Source: Lachnospiraceae bacterium (GTDB lineage: Bacteria; Bacillota; Clostridia; Lachnospirales; Lachnospiraceae). Taken from it: a stretch of DNA of 17,406 bases. Shown piece by piece: positions 8,834-16,006 of the stretch (the first letter of the stretch is position 1; every line of letters begins with the position of its first letter). The stretch is taken from the NCBI GenBank assembly GCA_024694785.1, contig JAILJL010000104.1, positions 1 to 17,406 of the forward strand, read 5' to 3'. The position numbers and the translations under genes are program-made. Below the pieces are notes generated by a model. It was not told the origin of the DNA and searched no databases. It was given only the letters and a program-made list of their open reading frames with translations.

Positions 8834-10021
8834 TTACTGATTATTACCGAAGACTATATCAAGCACCCGCTTTGTCGCCATACCGTCTTCAAGATACGTA
8901 AAACGCTCCCTGAAAAGCGCCATCGCTTCGGTATCGAATTCGCCCTGCTTAATTGCGTTAAGCATCGTTTCTTCATCCTTATATATTCTTCCCGGCAAGT
9001 CTTTGTATACATCGAGATAGAATCCTCTAAGCATTCCCTCGTATTCGTCAATATCATACATATAGAAATACATCGGACGGTTAAGAATCGCATAATCAAA
9101 GAATACGGATGAATAATCGGTTATAAGCATATCTGCTATCACATATAATTCGTTGATATCCGCATTTGCGTCTATGAATTTAACGAATCCCGCAGTATTC
9201 TCATCTTCCTTAAAATCAGTGACTATAAGATAGTGCGGTTTGAACAATACAATATATTCGTCGCCTAACACTTCTTTCCACTTCTTAAAATCAACCGCAA
9301 GCTTAAAGGTATAACCTGCAGTATTATATGCATTATCGCGGAAAGTCGGTGCATAGAATATAACTTTCTTACCTTCGGCTATACCGTATTTTTTCTTAAT
9401 ACTTGCAACTTCCGCCGGCGTAACATTTGTAAGAAAGTCATTTCTCGGATAGCCTGTCTCGATGAGCTTATCACGCGGTACTCCGAATGCCGATTCAAAG
9501 CATCCCGTACTGAAAGCGTTAGGCGATACCATGTAATCGTACTTCTTTGCATCATCGTCATAGGCTTTATTTCGCTTATCCTGCGACAATCCGGAACGGG
9601 ATATCTTCTGTTCCCTGTCAACCACAATATCATGCCCCAATCTCTTAAGGGGTGTTCCGTGCCATGTCTGGAGATATACCTGGCTCGGTTTCTTATAAAG
9701 AAAAGCAGGCATCTTACAATTAAAGAACCAGTACTTTGACGTTGCTGCCGCTTTAAGGAATGCAAAGGATCTGTACTTTACAGACGCCACACCCGGAACC
9801 TCCGTATTAAGCGTAAATATAAGTTCATAGTCCTTGTACTCCGGATTATCCCGCATATATTCGTACAATGCCTTAGGGCTGTCGACAATTCCGCGTCCGT
9901 GGAACGCAACGAACAGCACCCTTTTTTCCTTAACCGGCGAACATATACTCAATATATAATAAAACACGGAAAGCATAGCTTCCAGTATTCTCTTTGCAAA
10001 TTGCAGTATTCTAAGCTTCAT
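8834..10021 (-). CDS. CDP-glycerol glycerophosphotransferase, TagF-like
   Basis: A 395-residue Glyphos_transf enzyme that would polymerise or extend glycerol phosphate from CDP-glycerol at the inner face of the membrane. The N-terminal ~30 residues are hydrophobic and basic, like a membrane-association helix. The core has RVLFVAFHGRG (34-44), QTWHGTPLKRLG with candidate catalytic His121, ETGYPRNDF, FYAPTFRDN, LFKPHYLI with candidate His263, and MLITDYSSVFFDY. It lacks the GT2 half of its paralogue at 5065-7713. Classical Bacillus TagF is much longer, so this is a compact catalytic form. The ATG at 10021 overlaps the end of the pyruvyl transferase gene by 11 bases and has GGGG about nine bases upstream, so the two are probably translationally coupled. 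Whether it is the polymerase or one of several sequential transferases cannot be told from sequence. Confidence 0.88.
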   Translation of the reverse strand: MKLRILQFAKRILEAMLSVFYYILSICSPVKEKRVLFVAFHGRGIVDSPKALYEYMRDNPEYKDYELIFTLNTEVPGVASVKYRSFAFLKAAATSKYWFFNCKMPAFLYKKPSQVYLQTWHGTPLKRLGHDIVVDREQKISRSGLSQDKRNKAYDDDAKKYDYMVSPNAFSTGCFESAFGVPRDKLIETGYPRNDFLTNVTPAEVASIKKKYGIAEGKKVIFYAPTFRDNAYNTAGYTFKLAVDFKKWKEVLGDEYIVLFKPHYLIVTDFKEDENTAGFVKFIDANADINELYVIADMLITDYSSVFFDYAILNRPMYFYMYDIDEYEGMLRGFYLDVYKDLPGRIYKDEETMLNAIKQGEFDTEAMALFRERFTYLEDGMATKRVLDIVFGNNQ

Positions 10022-11129
10022 TATTGTCTACCCCATATAGAGCTTTGTTAAGGAAACCGATTCCCTTTGATCTTAACCTGCTCTTTTTATCCCTTAAATC
10101 TTCTGTATTTTCAATCGTAAACTGCTCTACGCCCCGATATTCCGAGATATTATGCAATATATGATTATCAAGTCCCACTTCTTTAAGTAAATCCGTCACT
10201 CTAAGTCCTGTCTCCGAGTGAAGCATTGAAAGAAACGGCTTCTCATATATAAGAGAAAACACGGTTCCGTGAAACGAATTCGTGAGCACGTAATCTGCAT
10301 TCTCGACTATTGACAGGAATTCATCCGGGCCATGCTCATATAATAGCTCCGTCTCATTGTCAAATATCTTCTCATAGGAGCGTTGCGCTATCGGAAGTCC
10401 GGTCTCAGCGGAAATTCTGTTGGCAAGCTTAATAAGTTCCTCATTACGCTCCATCATATATACCAGGATATAATGTCCATCCTTTGTACCTTTAAGCTTA
10501 CAAGGCTTCTTTAATTCCTCATAGTCATTCCTTGTAAGTAAAAGCGTGGGATCGGGAGTAACATATACTTCCTTGTCCGTCAATTTCATAACAGCCTTCT
10601 TTGCGCCCGGTTCCCTTACGGAAATCGCATCAAAAGTATTAAGCTCTCTTGATATCTGCTCCTTCTCATTATCAACAAAATCATTATTGCCAAGAGAAGC
10701 GGCATATGCAATCTTCTTTGTCGGCGCTTTCACGAAGCTTAAGAAAAATGCCGAGTTGACACCGTCTGTATGGGATGTGTTAAATACCTGGTCGGAACCT
10801 GTAATACAGGCATCAAACGGCAGATTATTCATCTTATCCGCACTTATATAATCACCATAAAGGTTATAATTTTTCGCAAAAAAAGCCCTATATACTCTAC
10901 GTCTTCGTAAGTGATAAGGCTTGGTAAAATAGACCTTAATCGTCTTAAGGCCCTTTAATATCGGATTTTTCTTTCTGATAGGATCATATAGTCTGTCCAT
11001 CGAAGGAAGATGATAATTAATAAGGTATGGAATTACCCCTATATTTTTAAGCGCTTTTTGCAAAGCCCATGCCTGTAAGCACGCGCCATAATTGTACGCT
11101 CTATGAAACGTCACCACTCCGACTTTCAT
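10011..11129 (-). CDS. Polysaccharide pyruvyl transferase family protein
   Basis: A 372-residue protein of the WcaK/CsaB-type pyruvyl transferase family (PF04230). Characterised members transfer pyruvate from phosphoenolpyruvate to sugars as a ketal. Visible landmarks are MKVGVVTFHRAYNYGA at the N-terminus, TGSDQVFN (110-117), AYAASLG (141-147), the SVREPGA segment (170-176) and TNSFHGTVFS (283-292) with His287. No signal peptide or membrane segment is seen, so it should act in the cytoplasm before export. The setting among teichoic-acid-type transferases suggests it decorates the glycerol-phosphate polymer or its sugar, adding negative charge. Some proteins of this family have other or unknown acceptors, so the reaction is inferred. 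It follows tagD by 30 bases and overlaps the TagF-like gene by 11. Confidence 0.88.
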   Translation of the reverse strand: MKVGVVTFHRAYNYGACLQAWALQKALKNIGVIPYLINYHLPSMDRLYDPIRKKNPILKGLKTIKVYFTKPYHLRRRRVYRAFFAKNYNLYGDYISADKMNNLPFDACITGSDQVFNTSHTDGVNSAFFLSFVKAPTKKIAYAASLGNNDFVDNEKEQISRELNTFDAISVREPGAKKAVMKLTDKEVYVTPDPTLLLTRNDYEELKKPCKLKGTKDGHYILVYMMERNEELIKLANRISAETGLPIAQRSYEKIFDNETELLYEHGPDEFLSIVENADYVLTNSFHGTVFSLIYEKPFLSMLHSETGLRVTDLLKEVGLDNHILHNISEYRGVEQFTIENTEDLRDKKSRLRSKGIGFLNKALYGVDNNEA

Positions 11130-11159
11130 CTTATACCTTGCCCCCCGTATCGAATCTGC

Positions 11160-11561
11160 CTACTTGGCAGGCTCTTTCAAATCATGCTTGATCTTGGTCG
11201 ATGATATCCCTTCCGTTCTCGGCAAATACACAACCTCGACACCTTCATCCTTGAGAAAATCAAACTTTCCTTTCCAGTCGTCACCCATTACAAAGACATC
11301 AATTCCATACTTCTTGCAGTCTTTAACTTTCTGATCCCAACTGTCTTCCGGAATCACCTCATCCACATACTTAATTGCGCGTACTATCTCCATTCGGTCA
11401 ACATCGGAGATAGCACATATCTTACCCTTTTCCTCAAGGTTGAACCTGTCTGTACTTACCGCCACGATTAGATAATCGCCAAGTTCCTTGGCACGACGCA
11501 ATAAATTAAGATGTCCTATATGAAATAAATCAAAGGTTCCGTAAGTAATTACCTTCTTCAT
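11160..11561 (-). CDS. tagD: Glycerol-3-phosphate cytidylyltransferase
   Basis: A 133-residue enzyme making CDP-glycerol from CTP and sn-glycerol 3-phosphate, the activated donor for the three glycerophosphotransferases downstream. The sequence has the nucleotidyltransferase motif HIGH at 14-17 within YGTFDLFHIGH, and the second signature RTEGISST at 115-122. Length matches the family (about 130 residues). The ATG at 11561 has GGGGG six bases upstream. It lies 12 bases after tagH, so the exporter and donor synthesis are made together. This is the clearest marker that the cluster makes a glycerol-phosphate polymer. A related FAD-synthetase or ADP-heptose-type activity is unlikely given the neighbours. 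Confidence 0.94.
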   Translation of the reverse strand: MKKVITYGTFDLFHIGHLNLLRRAKELGDYLIVAVSTDRFNLEEKGKICAISDVDRMEIVRAIKYVDEVIPEDSWDQKVKDCKKYGIDVFVMGDDWKGKFDFLKDEGVEVVYLPRTEGISSTKIKHDLKEPAK

Positions 11562-11573
11562 AATCTGCCCCCG

Positions 11574-12401
11574 CTATCTTTTGAGTAACTTCTTAAGCCC
11601 CGTGGGCTTAACATTCTCAATTCTGTTATCGAACTTCATCTTGTTCTCTTTCTTCTTCTGCTCCGGAGTAAGATCTGCATAATAATGTATGTAATACGAA
11701 TAATTATGACAAATCTGCTCCATCGGACCAAGTCGCCTTACCTTACCGCCATCAAGCCAAATGGCTGTATCGCAGAAAGCTCTCGACTGCTGAAGTGAAT
11801 GCGAGATGAATACTATTGTCTTACCACTGTTATTACGCAATTCATTCATCTTATCAAGACACTTATCGGCAAATGCTTTGTCACCGACCGACAATGCCTC
11901 ATCGATAATATATATGTCAGGATCAAGTGCAAGTGATATTGAGAATCCAAGTCTCGACTTCATGCCGCTTGAGTACTTCTTAACAGGCTGATCCAGGAAA
12001 TCTCCTATCTCGGAAAAATCCTCGACCATTGTCTTGATTTCTTTGATCTTATTCTTACTAAGACCAAGAAGAGCTCCCTTATAATCTATATTCTCATATC
12101 CCGTAAGCTGGCCGTTAAGACCTGCCTGAATAGCAACCATCTCCTGGTGTCCATTAACAATCACATCACCTGATGTAGGTGAAAGAATGCCTGCCAGGAT
12201 CATGGATAATGTCGATTTGCCGGAACCGTTAATCCCAAGTAAACCTACTACTTCCCCCTTCTTAATCTTAAAGCTTATATCCTTAAGCGCATAGAAATCC
12301 CTTGGCGGCTCGGTCTTACTTCCCTTAAGCCTGTATATCTTCGATACGTGATCGAATACTATTGCATATTCGTTATTATCGTAAAGAATCTCTTCTAACA
12401 T
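11574..12401 (-). CDS. tagH: Teichoic-acid-type ABC exporter, ATP-binding subunit
   Basis: A 275-residue ATPase that would drive export of the lipid-linked polymer across the membrane with TagG. Walker A is GINGSGKST (56-64), the ABC signature is YSSGMKS (143-149), Walker B ends in IIDEAL (Asp167, Glu168) and the switch histidine is His201 in ISHS. MVAIQAGLNGQLTGYENI fits the Q-loop region typical of TagH/Wzt-type polysaccharide exporters. It has only a short basic tail (KKLLKR) and lacks the long C-terminal extension of Bacillus TagH, so it resembles the short TarH form. The ATG at 12401 has AAGGAG five bases upstream and follows tagG by 16 bases. Confidence 0.92.
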   Translation of the reverse strand: MLEEILYDNNEYAIVFDHVSKIYRLKGSKTEPPRDFYALKDISFKIKKGEVVGLLGINGSGKSTLSMILAGILSPTSGDVIVNGHQEMVAIQAGLNGQLTGYENIDYKGALLGLSKNKIKEIKTMVEDFSEIGDFLDQPVKKYSSGMKSRLGFSISLALDPDIYIIDEALSVGDKAFADKCLDKMNELRNNSGKTIVFISHSLQQSRAFCDTAIWLDGGKVRRLGPMEQICHNYSYYIHYYADLTPEQKKKENKMKFDNRIENVKPTGLKKLLKR

Positions 12402-12417
12402 CGATACTCCTTAATCT

Positions 12418-13221
12418 TTACAGTAAATCGATAAATCTCGTCTTGAATCTGTACATAATAGTACTTCCCACCGCAAATAGCACAATTGTCACGCCCCAGA
12501 ACAGCAAAAGCTGCTTCTGATAGAAAAGTATTCCTCTATGGTAGAAGAAACAATCTCTATATCCGGTGACAATGTAATAAATCGGATTACACTTCATAAC
12601 AAATTGCAACGCTTTCGGCAATGTCTTGATATCCCACAAAATCGGTGTCAGGTAAAGCAAAAGCCTCATTATCGCAAGTATGAACTTACGGGTATCTCTT
12701 GCAATCATATTAAGAACCGATGTCACAAGCGCAAGAGAAATCGCAAATATAATCGCTGCAACCATATAATATAAAAGCTCTAACCAGTAGATGCTCGGAT
12801 AATAACCGTATACAATAAATCCCGCAATTGCGATTATCATAAAACAAAGGTGATTAAAAAATTCCTGCATTACAACAGTTGCCGGAAGTATGGATACAGG
12901 GAATTTCATCTTTGAGATAACTCCGGCCTTCTGGAATATGGCATTACATCCGTTGGTTATACACGGGCTTAAGAAAAACCATACCGCCATGCCGGCAAGC
13001 ATCCACGGCAAATAAGGCACCTCTCCCACCGATTTTCTCTTGAGAACAAGTCCGAAGAGAAACCAGTAAGTAAGCACCTGAATAACCGGATTCGCGAAAT
13101 TCCAGAACAAACCCAGATGTGAATCATGTATATCTGCTGCAATCGAGTAACGTGATATCGTAAAGATACGATAGAGATTAGATACATTCTCCGTTACTAC
13201 GTACTTAATTGCTTTGAACAT
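12418..13221 (-). CDS. tagG: Teichoic-acid-type ABC exporter, permease subunit
   Basis: A 267-residue ABC-2 type membrane protein that forms the channel for polymer export with TagH. It starts MFKAIKYVVTENVSNLYRI, has an amphipathic segment including SHLGLFWNFANP, and about six membrane segments, for example VLTYWFLFGLVL, MLAGMAVWFFL, FMIIAIAGFIVYG, MVAAIIFAISLALVTSVL, ILAIMRLLLYLTPILW and LLLFWGVTIVLFAVG. The LTPILWD and NPIYYIVTGYRD stretches are typical of the TagG/Wzm family. The start is ATG at 13221, with GGAGGA six bases upstream. A TTG ten codons earlier (13251) would overlap the deacetylase gene and has no such site. The gene lies 16 bases after the deacetylase stop. Confidence 0.92.
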   Translation of the reverse strand: MFKAIKYVVTENVSNLYRIFTISRYSIAADIHDSHLGLFWNFANPVIQVLTYWFLFGLVLKRKSVGEVPYLPWMLAGMAVWFFLSPCITNGCNAIFQKAGVISKMKFPVSILPATVVMQEFFNHLCFMIIAIAGFIVYGYYPSIYWLELLYYMVAAIIFAISLALVTSVLNMIARDTRKFILAIMRLLLYLTPILWDIKTLPKALQFVMKCNPIYYIVTGYRDCFFYHRGILFYQKQLLLFWGVTIVLFAVGSTIMYRFKTRFIDLL

Positions 13222-13227
13222 TAAGTA

Positions 13228-13233
13228 TCCTCC
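13228..13233 (-). promoter_or_regulatory. Ribosome binding site that fixes the tagG start
   Basis: GGAGGA on the minus strand is six bases before ATG at 13221, an ideal spacing. It makes the upstream in-frame TTG (13251) and GTG (13248) codons unlikely starts. Confidence 0.7.
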
Positions 13234-13237
13234 ACTC

Positions 13238-14152
13238 CTATCTGTCACCAAGTTCGTTCAATGTACCTAACCTATACCCCTGTGACAAGAGATAATCAAT
13301 AACATCAGGCAATGCTTCGACATTAGACTCCGACAGGGCATGCATTAGAATTATCGCACCATTATGATGATATGTCTTGATATGATCAATCACATAATCT
13401 GCACCCGGCTGGTCATCCGTATCCCAATCCACGTAAGCTATAGACCAAAATATCGTCTTATAGCCATATTGTCTTGTCTTAGCCAATGTATATTCGCTAA
13501 AAGCTCCTTCCGGCGGTCTTAAGAAACCATCCAGATGTATGCCCGCTTTCTCATATAAGTAATCATCAAGACCATTAATCTCACTATCAAGCTTCTTATC
13601 ATCGCACTTTGCAAGATTCGGATGGTTCATTGTATGATTGCCTATTATATGTCCCTCGTTCTTCATTCTTACACATAATGGATAATCCGATTTGACAAAC
13701 TGCTTGGTTACAAAGAACGCTGCATTAACGTGCTTTTCCCGCAAGATATCCAGTATCTTCTCTGTATTATTCTTATATTCATATCCGCAGTCAAACGTCA
13801 GATATATGACCTTATCCTCAGATATATAAGGATTAAGATAATATGCATCAAACTCATTAATATCAAATGGTGCATATGACTGCGACTGCTTATGATCTTT
13901 CATTCTTCTGAATGACCAGCTTAACGCCTTCTTTGAATACCCGGAAGGATCTATATCATAATCCGGATCAGGCGGATATGCCCCCTTGTTACGCTTCCAG
14001 GCTATAAGCCTGTCTATATCCGTTTTGTCACTATTATATTCAATCCAGTCTACATTAAGCAAATCCGGATCTTCCGGTTCTGCCGGCCATAACCCCATCA
14101 ATTGCATTACAAGCACAAAAACAAAGAAAACGGAAGCAATCTTCGATTTCAT
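13238..14152 (-). CDS. PdaA-like polysaccharide deacetylase (delta-lactam biosynthesis type)
   Basis: A 304-residue secreted or membrane-anchored NodB-fold deacetylase. Residues 1-23 are a hydrophobic signal or anchor segment (KIASVFFVFVLVMQLMG). The catalytic domain starts near 110, with motif 1 TFDCGYE (Asp121), motif 2 NHTMNHP (His173 and His177), motif 3 RPPEGAFSE (Arg212) and ILMHA with His271. The upstream KKALSWSFRRMKDHK and the overall order closely match Bacillus PdaA, which removes the N-acetyl group of muramic acid on the way to muramic delta-lactam in spore cortex. The second Asp of common deacetylases is Cys122 here; PdaA also lacks it. ATG at 14152 has GGGGAGG eight bases upstream; a GTG at 14161 overlaps that site and is rejected. 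It is the first gene of the envelope operon, so the substrate may instead be vegetative wall or the polymer. Confidence 0.85.
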   Translation of the reverse strand: MKSKIASVFFVFVLVMQLMGLWPAEPEDPDLLNVDWIEYNSDKTDIDRLIAWKRNKGAYPPDPDYDIDPSGYSKKALSWSFRRMKDHKQSQSYAPFDINEFDAYYLNPYISEDKVIYLTFDCGYEYKNNTEKILDILREKHVNAAFFVTKQFVKSDYPLCVRMKNEGHIIGNHTMNHPNLAKCDDKKLDSEINGLDDYLYEKAGIHLDGFLRPPEGAFSEYTLAKTRQYGYKTIFWSIAYVDWDTDDQPGADYVIDHIKTYHHNGAIILMHALSESNVEALPDVIDYLLSQGYRLGTLNELGDR

Positions 14153-14184
14153 AACAAGCACCTCCCCACAGGTCAGCTCATTAT

Positions 14185-14213
14185 ATTATATCATAAGATT
14201 GCTTCCTTTTTAA
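14185..14213 (-). promoter_or_regulatory. Predicted extended -10 promoter of the envelope operon
   Basis: Minus strand: TTAAAA (14213-14208, four of six) with a 17-base spacer and TATAAT (14190-14185, six of six), preceded by TGA as an extended -10. Transcription would start near 14178, about 26 bases before the deacetylase ATG. No terminator hairpin separates it from the SulP gene, so some readthrough from SulP is also possible. Confidence 0.6.
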
Positions 14214-14219
14214 TAGTTT

Positions 14220-15890
14220 CTACTTAATTAATGTCTCCGCATAATCAATTGCTTCATTGATATCTTTTCTAAAACGTTCTTCCCCGATAAGCTCTACGAA
14301 ACCGTCCTTTAATAAAGCGCTGTACGGTTGCTCGTTAACATGGGAAAATACAAGCTCAATGCCTTCTCTTTTTGCATCCTCATAAAGTGCATGGAAATTC
14401 TTGATTGCCGATGCATCGATTGCCGGTACGGCACGCATTCTTACAACAATAACTTTGGTAAAGTCCTTTTTATTGATCTTTAATATCCTGTCTGCCGCAG
14501 CAAAGAACATCGGACCGCTTATCTCGAATACTCTTATCGCCTTAGACATTCCGCGAAGCTTCTCTGCTTCTTCAGGTGTAGTCTCAGGCTCTTCCACATA
14601 CTTCCATCCCGAAATCGATGCCGTATCTGCCATACGCTTCATGAAAAGAAGCGATGCTAGGATTACTCCTACTTCTATTGCAACTACAAGATCGAAGAAT
14701 ACCGTAAGAAGGAAGGTTACGACAAGAACAAGTATATCGCTCTTCGGCGCTGTCTTACATAATCTTATGAAACTCTTCCAATCCGCCATATTGGCTGCAA
14801 CAACAAGAAGCACTGCTGCCAACGTAGTCATAGGAATAAGTGCTGCAAGCGGCATTAGAAGTAACAGAATAAGCGTTAATGTAATACAATGTGTAATTCC
14901 CGCAATCGGTGTTCTTCCGCCGTTTCTTACATTTGCTGCGGTTCTTGCGATTGCACCCGTTGCCGGGATTCCTCCGAATAATCCGGAGAAGATGTTACCA
15001 AGTCCCTGTCCGACAAGTTCCGCATTGGACTTATGCGTATCACCTATCATTCCGTCGGATACAACTGCGGAAAGAAGTGATTCGATACCCGCAAGGATCG
15101 CTATCGTAAACGCAGGCTGTATAAGGTCCTGAAGCATTGCAAATGTAACATTCGGTATATGGAACTTAGGGAATGATGATGAAAGCTTACCATATACTGA
15201 ACCTATTGTATTAACCTCAAGACCGCCGAAGTATACAATTAATGTGGTTGCGACAATAGCAACCAGTGAACCCGGAAGTACAGACATTACAGGATTAGGC
15301 CACTTTGCAGCAATTTTTGACCAAAGAATCATTATTAAAACTGCAAGTAAACCGATTAAAGTTGCCGTAACATTAATGGTTCCGGCGCTTTTAACATAAG
15401 CTACTATCTTAGGGAAGAATTCGGACGGAACCGAATCCATCCTGAATCCGAAGAAATCCTTAAGCTGTCCTACAAAAAGTGTTACCGCGATACCGCAGGT
15501 AAAGCCTGTTGTAATCGTGTACGGAATGTACTTAATAAGTGAACCGAAGTGGCAGATTCCCATAATTACAAGGAATACGCCCGCCATAATGGTTGCAACG
15601 ATAAGTCCGTCAAGACCATTCTTCATAACTATTCCGTAGATTATAACTACGAACGCAGCGGTTGGTCCTCCAATCTGTACGCGGCTTCCTCCGAAGAAGG
15701 AAATAAAGAATCCTGCAATTATTGCTGTGTAAAGTCCCTGCTCAGGACCTACTCCCGATGCGATAGCAAGTGCTATGGATAGCGGCAACGCAATAATTGC
15801 AACAATGATACCTGAAATAATGTCTTTCACAAGCTGATTGCCGGTATATCCCTTAAGACAATCAAACAGTTTCGGTCTTAATTCTTTCAT
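14220..15890 (-). CDS. SulP family inorganic anion transporter with STAS domain
   Basis: A 556-residue membrane permease of the SLC26/SulP family. These carry sulfate, bicarbonate or other anions, usually with protons or sodium. Residues about 20-400 form the multi-helix transport domain, with KDIISGIIVAIIALPLSIAL at the start, FFGGSRVQIGGPTAAFVVI (the conserved substrate-site stretch) and NIFSGLFGGIPATGAIARTA. The cytoplasmic STAS domain covers about 448-556, with VVRMRAVPAIDASAIKNF in the expected place. No carbonic anhydrase domain is fused. The ATG at 15890 has AAGGAA upstream at a rather long spacing of about ten bases. I saw no convincing promoter in the short leader. The substrate cannot be told from sequence, and there is no clear functional link to the envelope operon downstream. 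Confidence 0.93.
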   Translation of the reverse strand: MKELRPKLFDCLKGYTGNQLVKDIISGIIVAIIALPLSIALAIASGVGPEQGLYTAIIAGFFISFFGGSRVQIGGPTAAFVVIIYGIVMKNGLDGLIVATIMAGVFLVIMGICHFGSLIKYIPYTITTGFTCGIAVTLFVGQLKDFFGFRMDSVPSEFFPKIVAYVKSAGTINVTATLIGLLAVLIMILWSKIAAKWPNPVMSVLPGSLVAIVATTLIVYFGGLEVNTIGSVYGKLSSSFPKFHIPNVTFAMLQDLIQPAFTIAILAGIESLLSAVVSDGMIGDTHKSNAELVGQGLGNIFSGLFGGIPATGAIARTAANVRNGGRTPIAGITHCITLTLILLLLMPLAALIPMTTLAAVLLVVAANMADWKSFIRLCKTAPKSDILVLVVTFLLTVFFDLVVAIEVGVILASLLFMKRMADTASISGWKYVEEPETTPEEAEKLRGMSKAIRVFEISGPMFFAAADRILKINKKDFTKVIVVRMRAVPAIDASAIKNFHALYEDAKREGIELVFSHVNEQPYSALLKDGFVELIGEERFRKDINEAIDYAETLIK

Positions 15891-15947
15891 TTGTTCATTC
15901 TTCCTTTTTACTTTTATACTCTAACTTTTCGTATACCTTATTTTCCC

Positions 15948-15978
15948 AAAAACAAGGCGGCCAAGTTTCCCGACCGCC
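15948..15978 (-). terminator. Intrinsic terminator after the DUF1015 gene
   Basis: On the minus strand a 10-bp stem (15978-15969 with 15965-15956, including G-U pairs, outer GGCGG/CCGCC) closes a three-base AAA loop and is followed by TTGTTTTT (15955-15948). This is a typical rho-independent terminator 28 bases after the DUF1015 stop. It separates that gene from SulP, and is the only strong terminator I found in the window. Confidence 0.85.
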
Positions 15979-16006
15979 CGTAAGTAGTTAAATTATATAA
16001 GATTAA

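Noticed and set aside
13249..13251. TTG start for tagG
   Set aside because: It overlaps the deacetylase gene. ATG at 13221 has GGAGGA six bases upstream and matches the family N-terminus.
14401..15132. 243-codon plus-strand open frame
   Set aside because: It is antisense to the SulP gene, whose transport and STAS motifs are unmistakable. The frame is an accident of codon use on the opposite strand and its translation shows no recognisable domain.
15887..15898. Three-codon open frame (ATG AAC AAA TGA) overlapping the SulP start
   Set aside because: It is too short to judge; the spacing to AAGGAA is poor and no attenuator structure is visible. Probably chance.
15891..15947. Possible promoter for the SulP gene (TATAAA-like stretch)
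   Set aside because: I found no acceptable -35 box at 16-18 bases from any -10-like sequence, so I did not call one.
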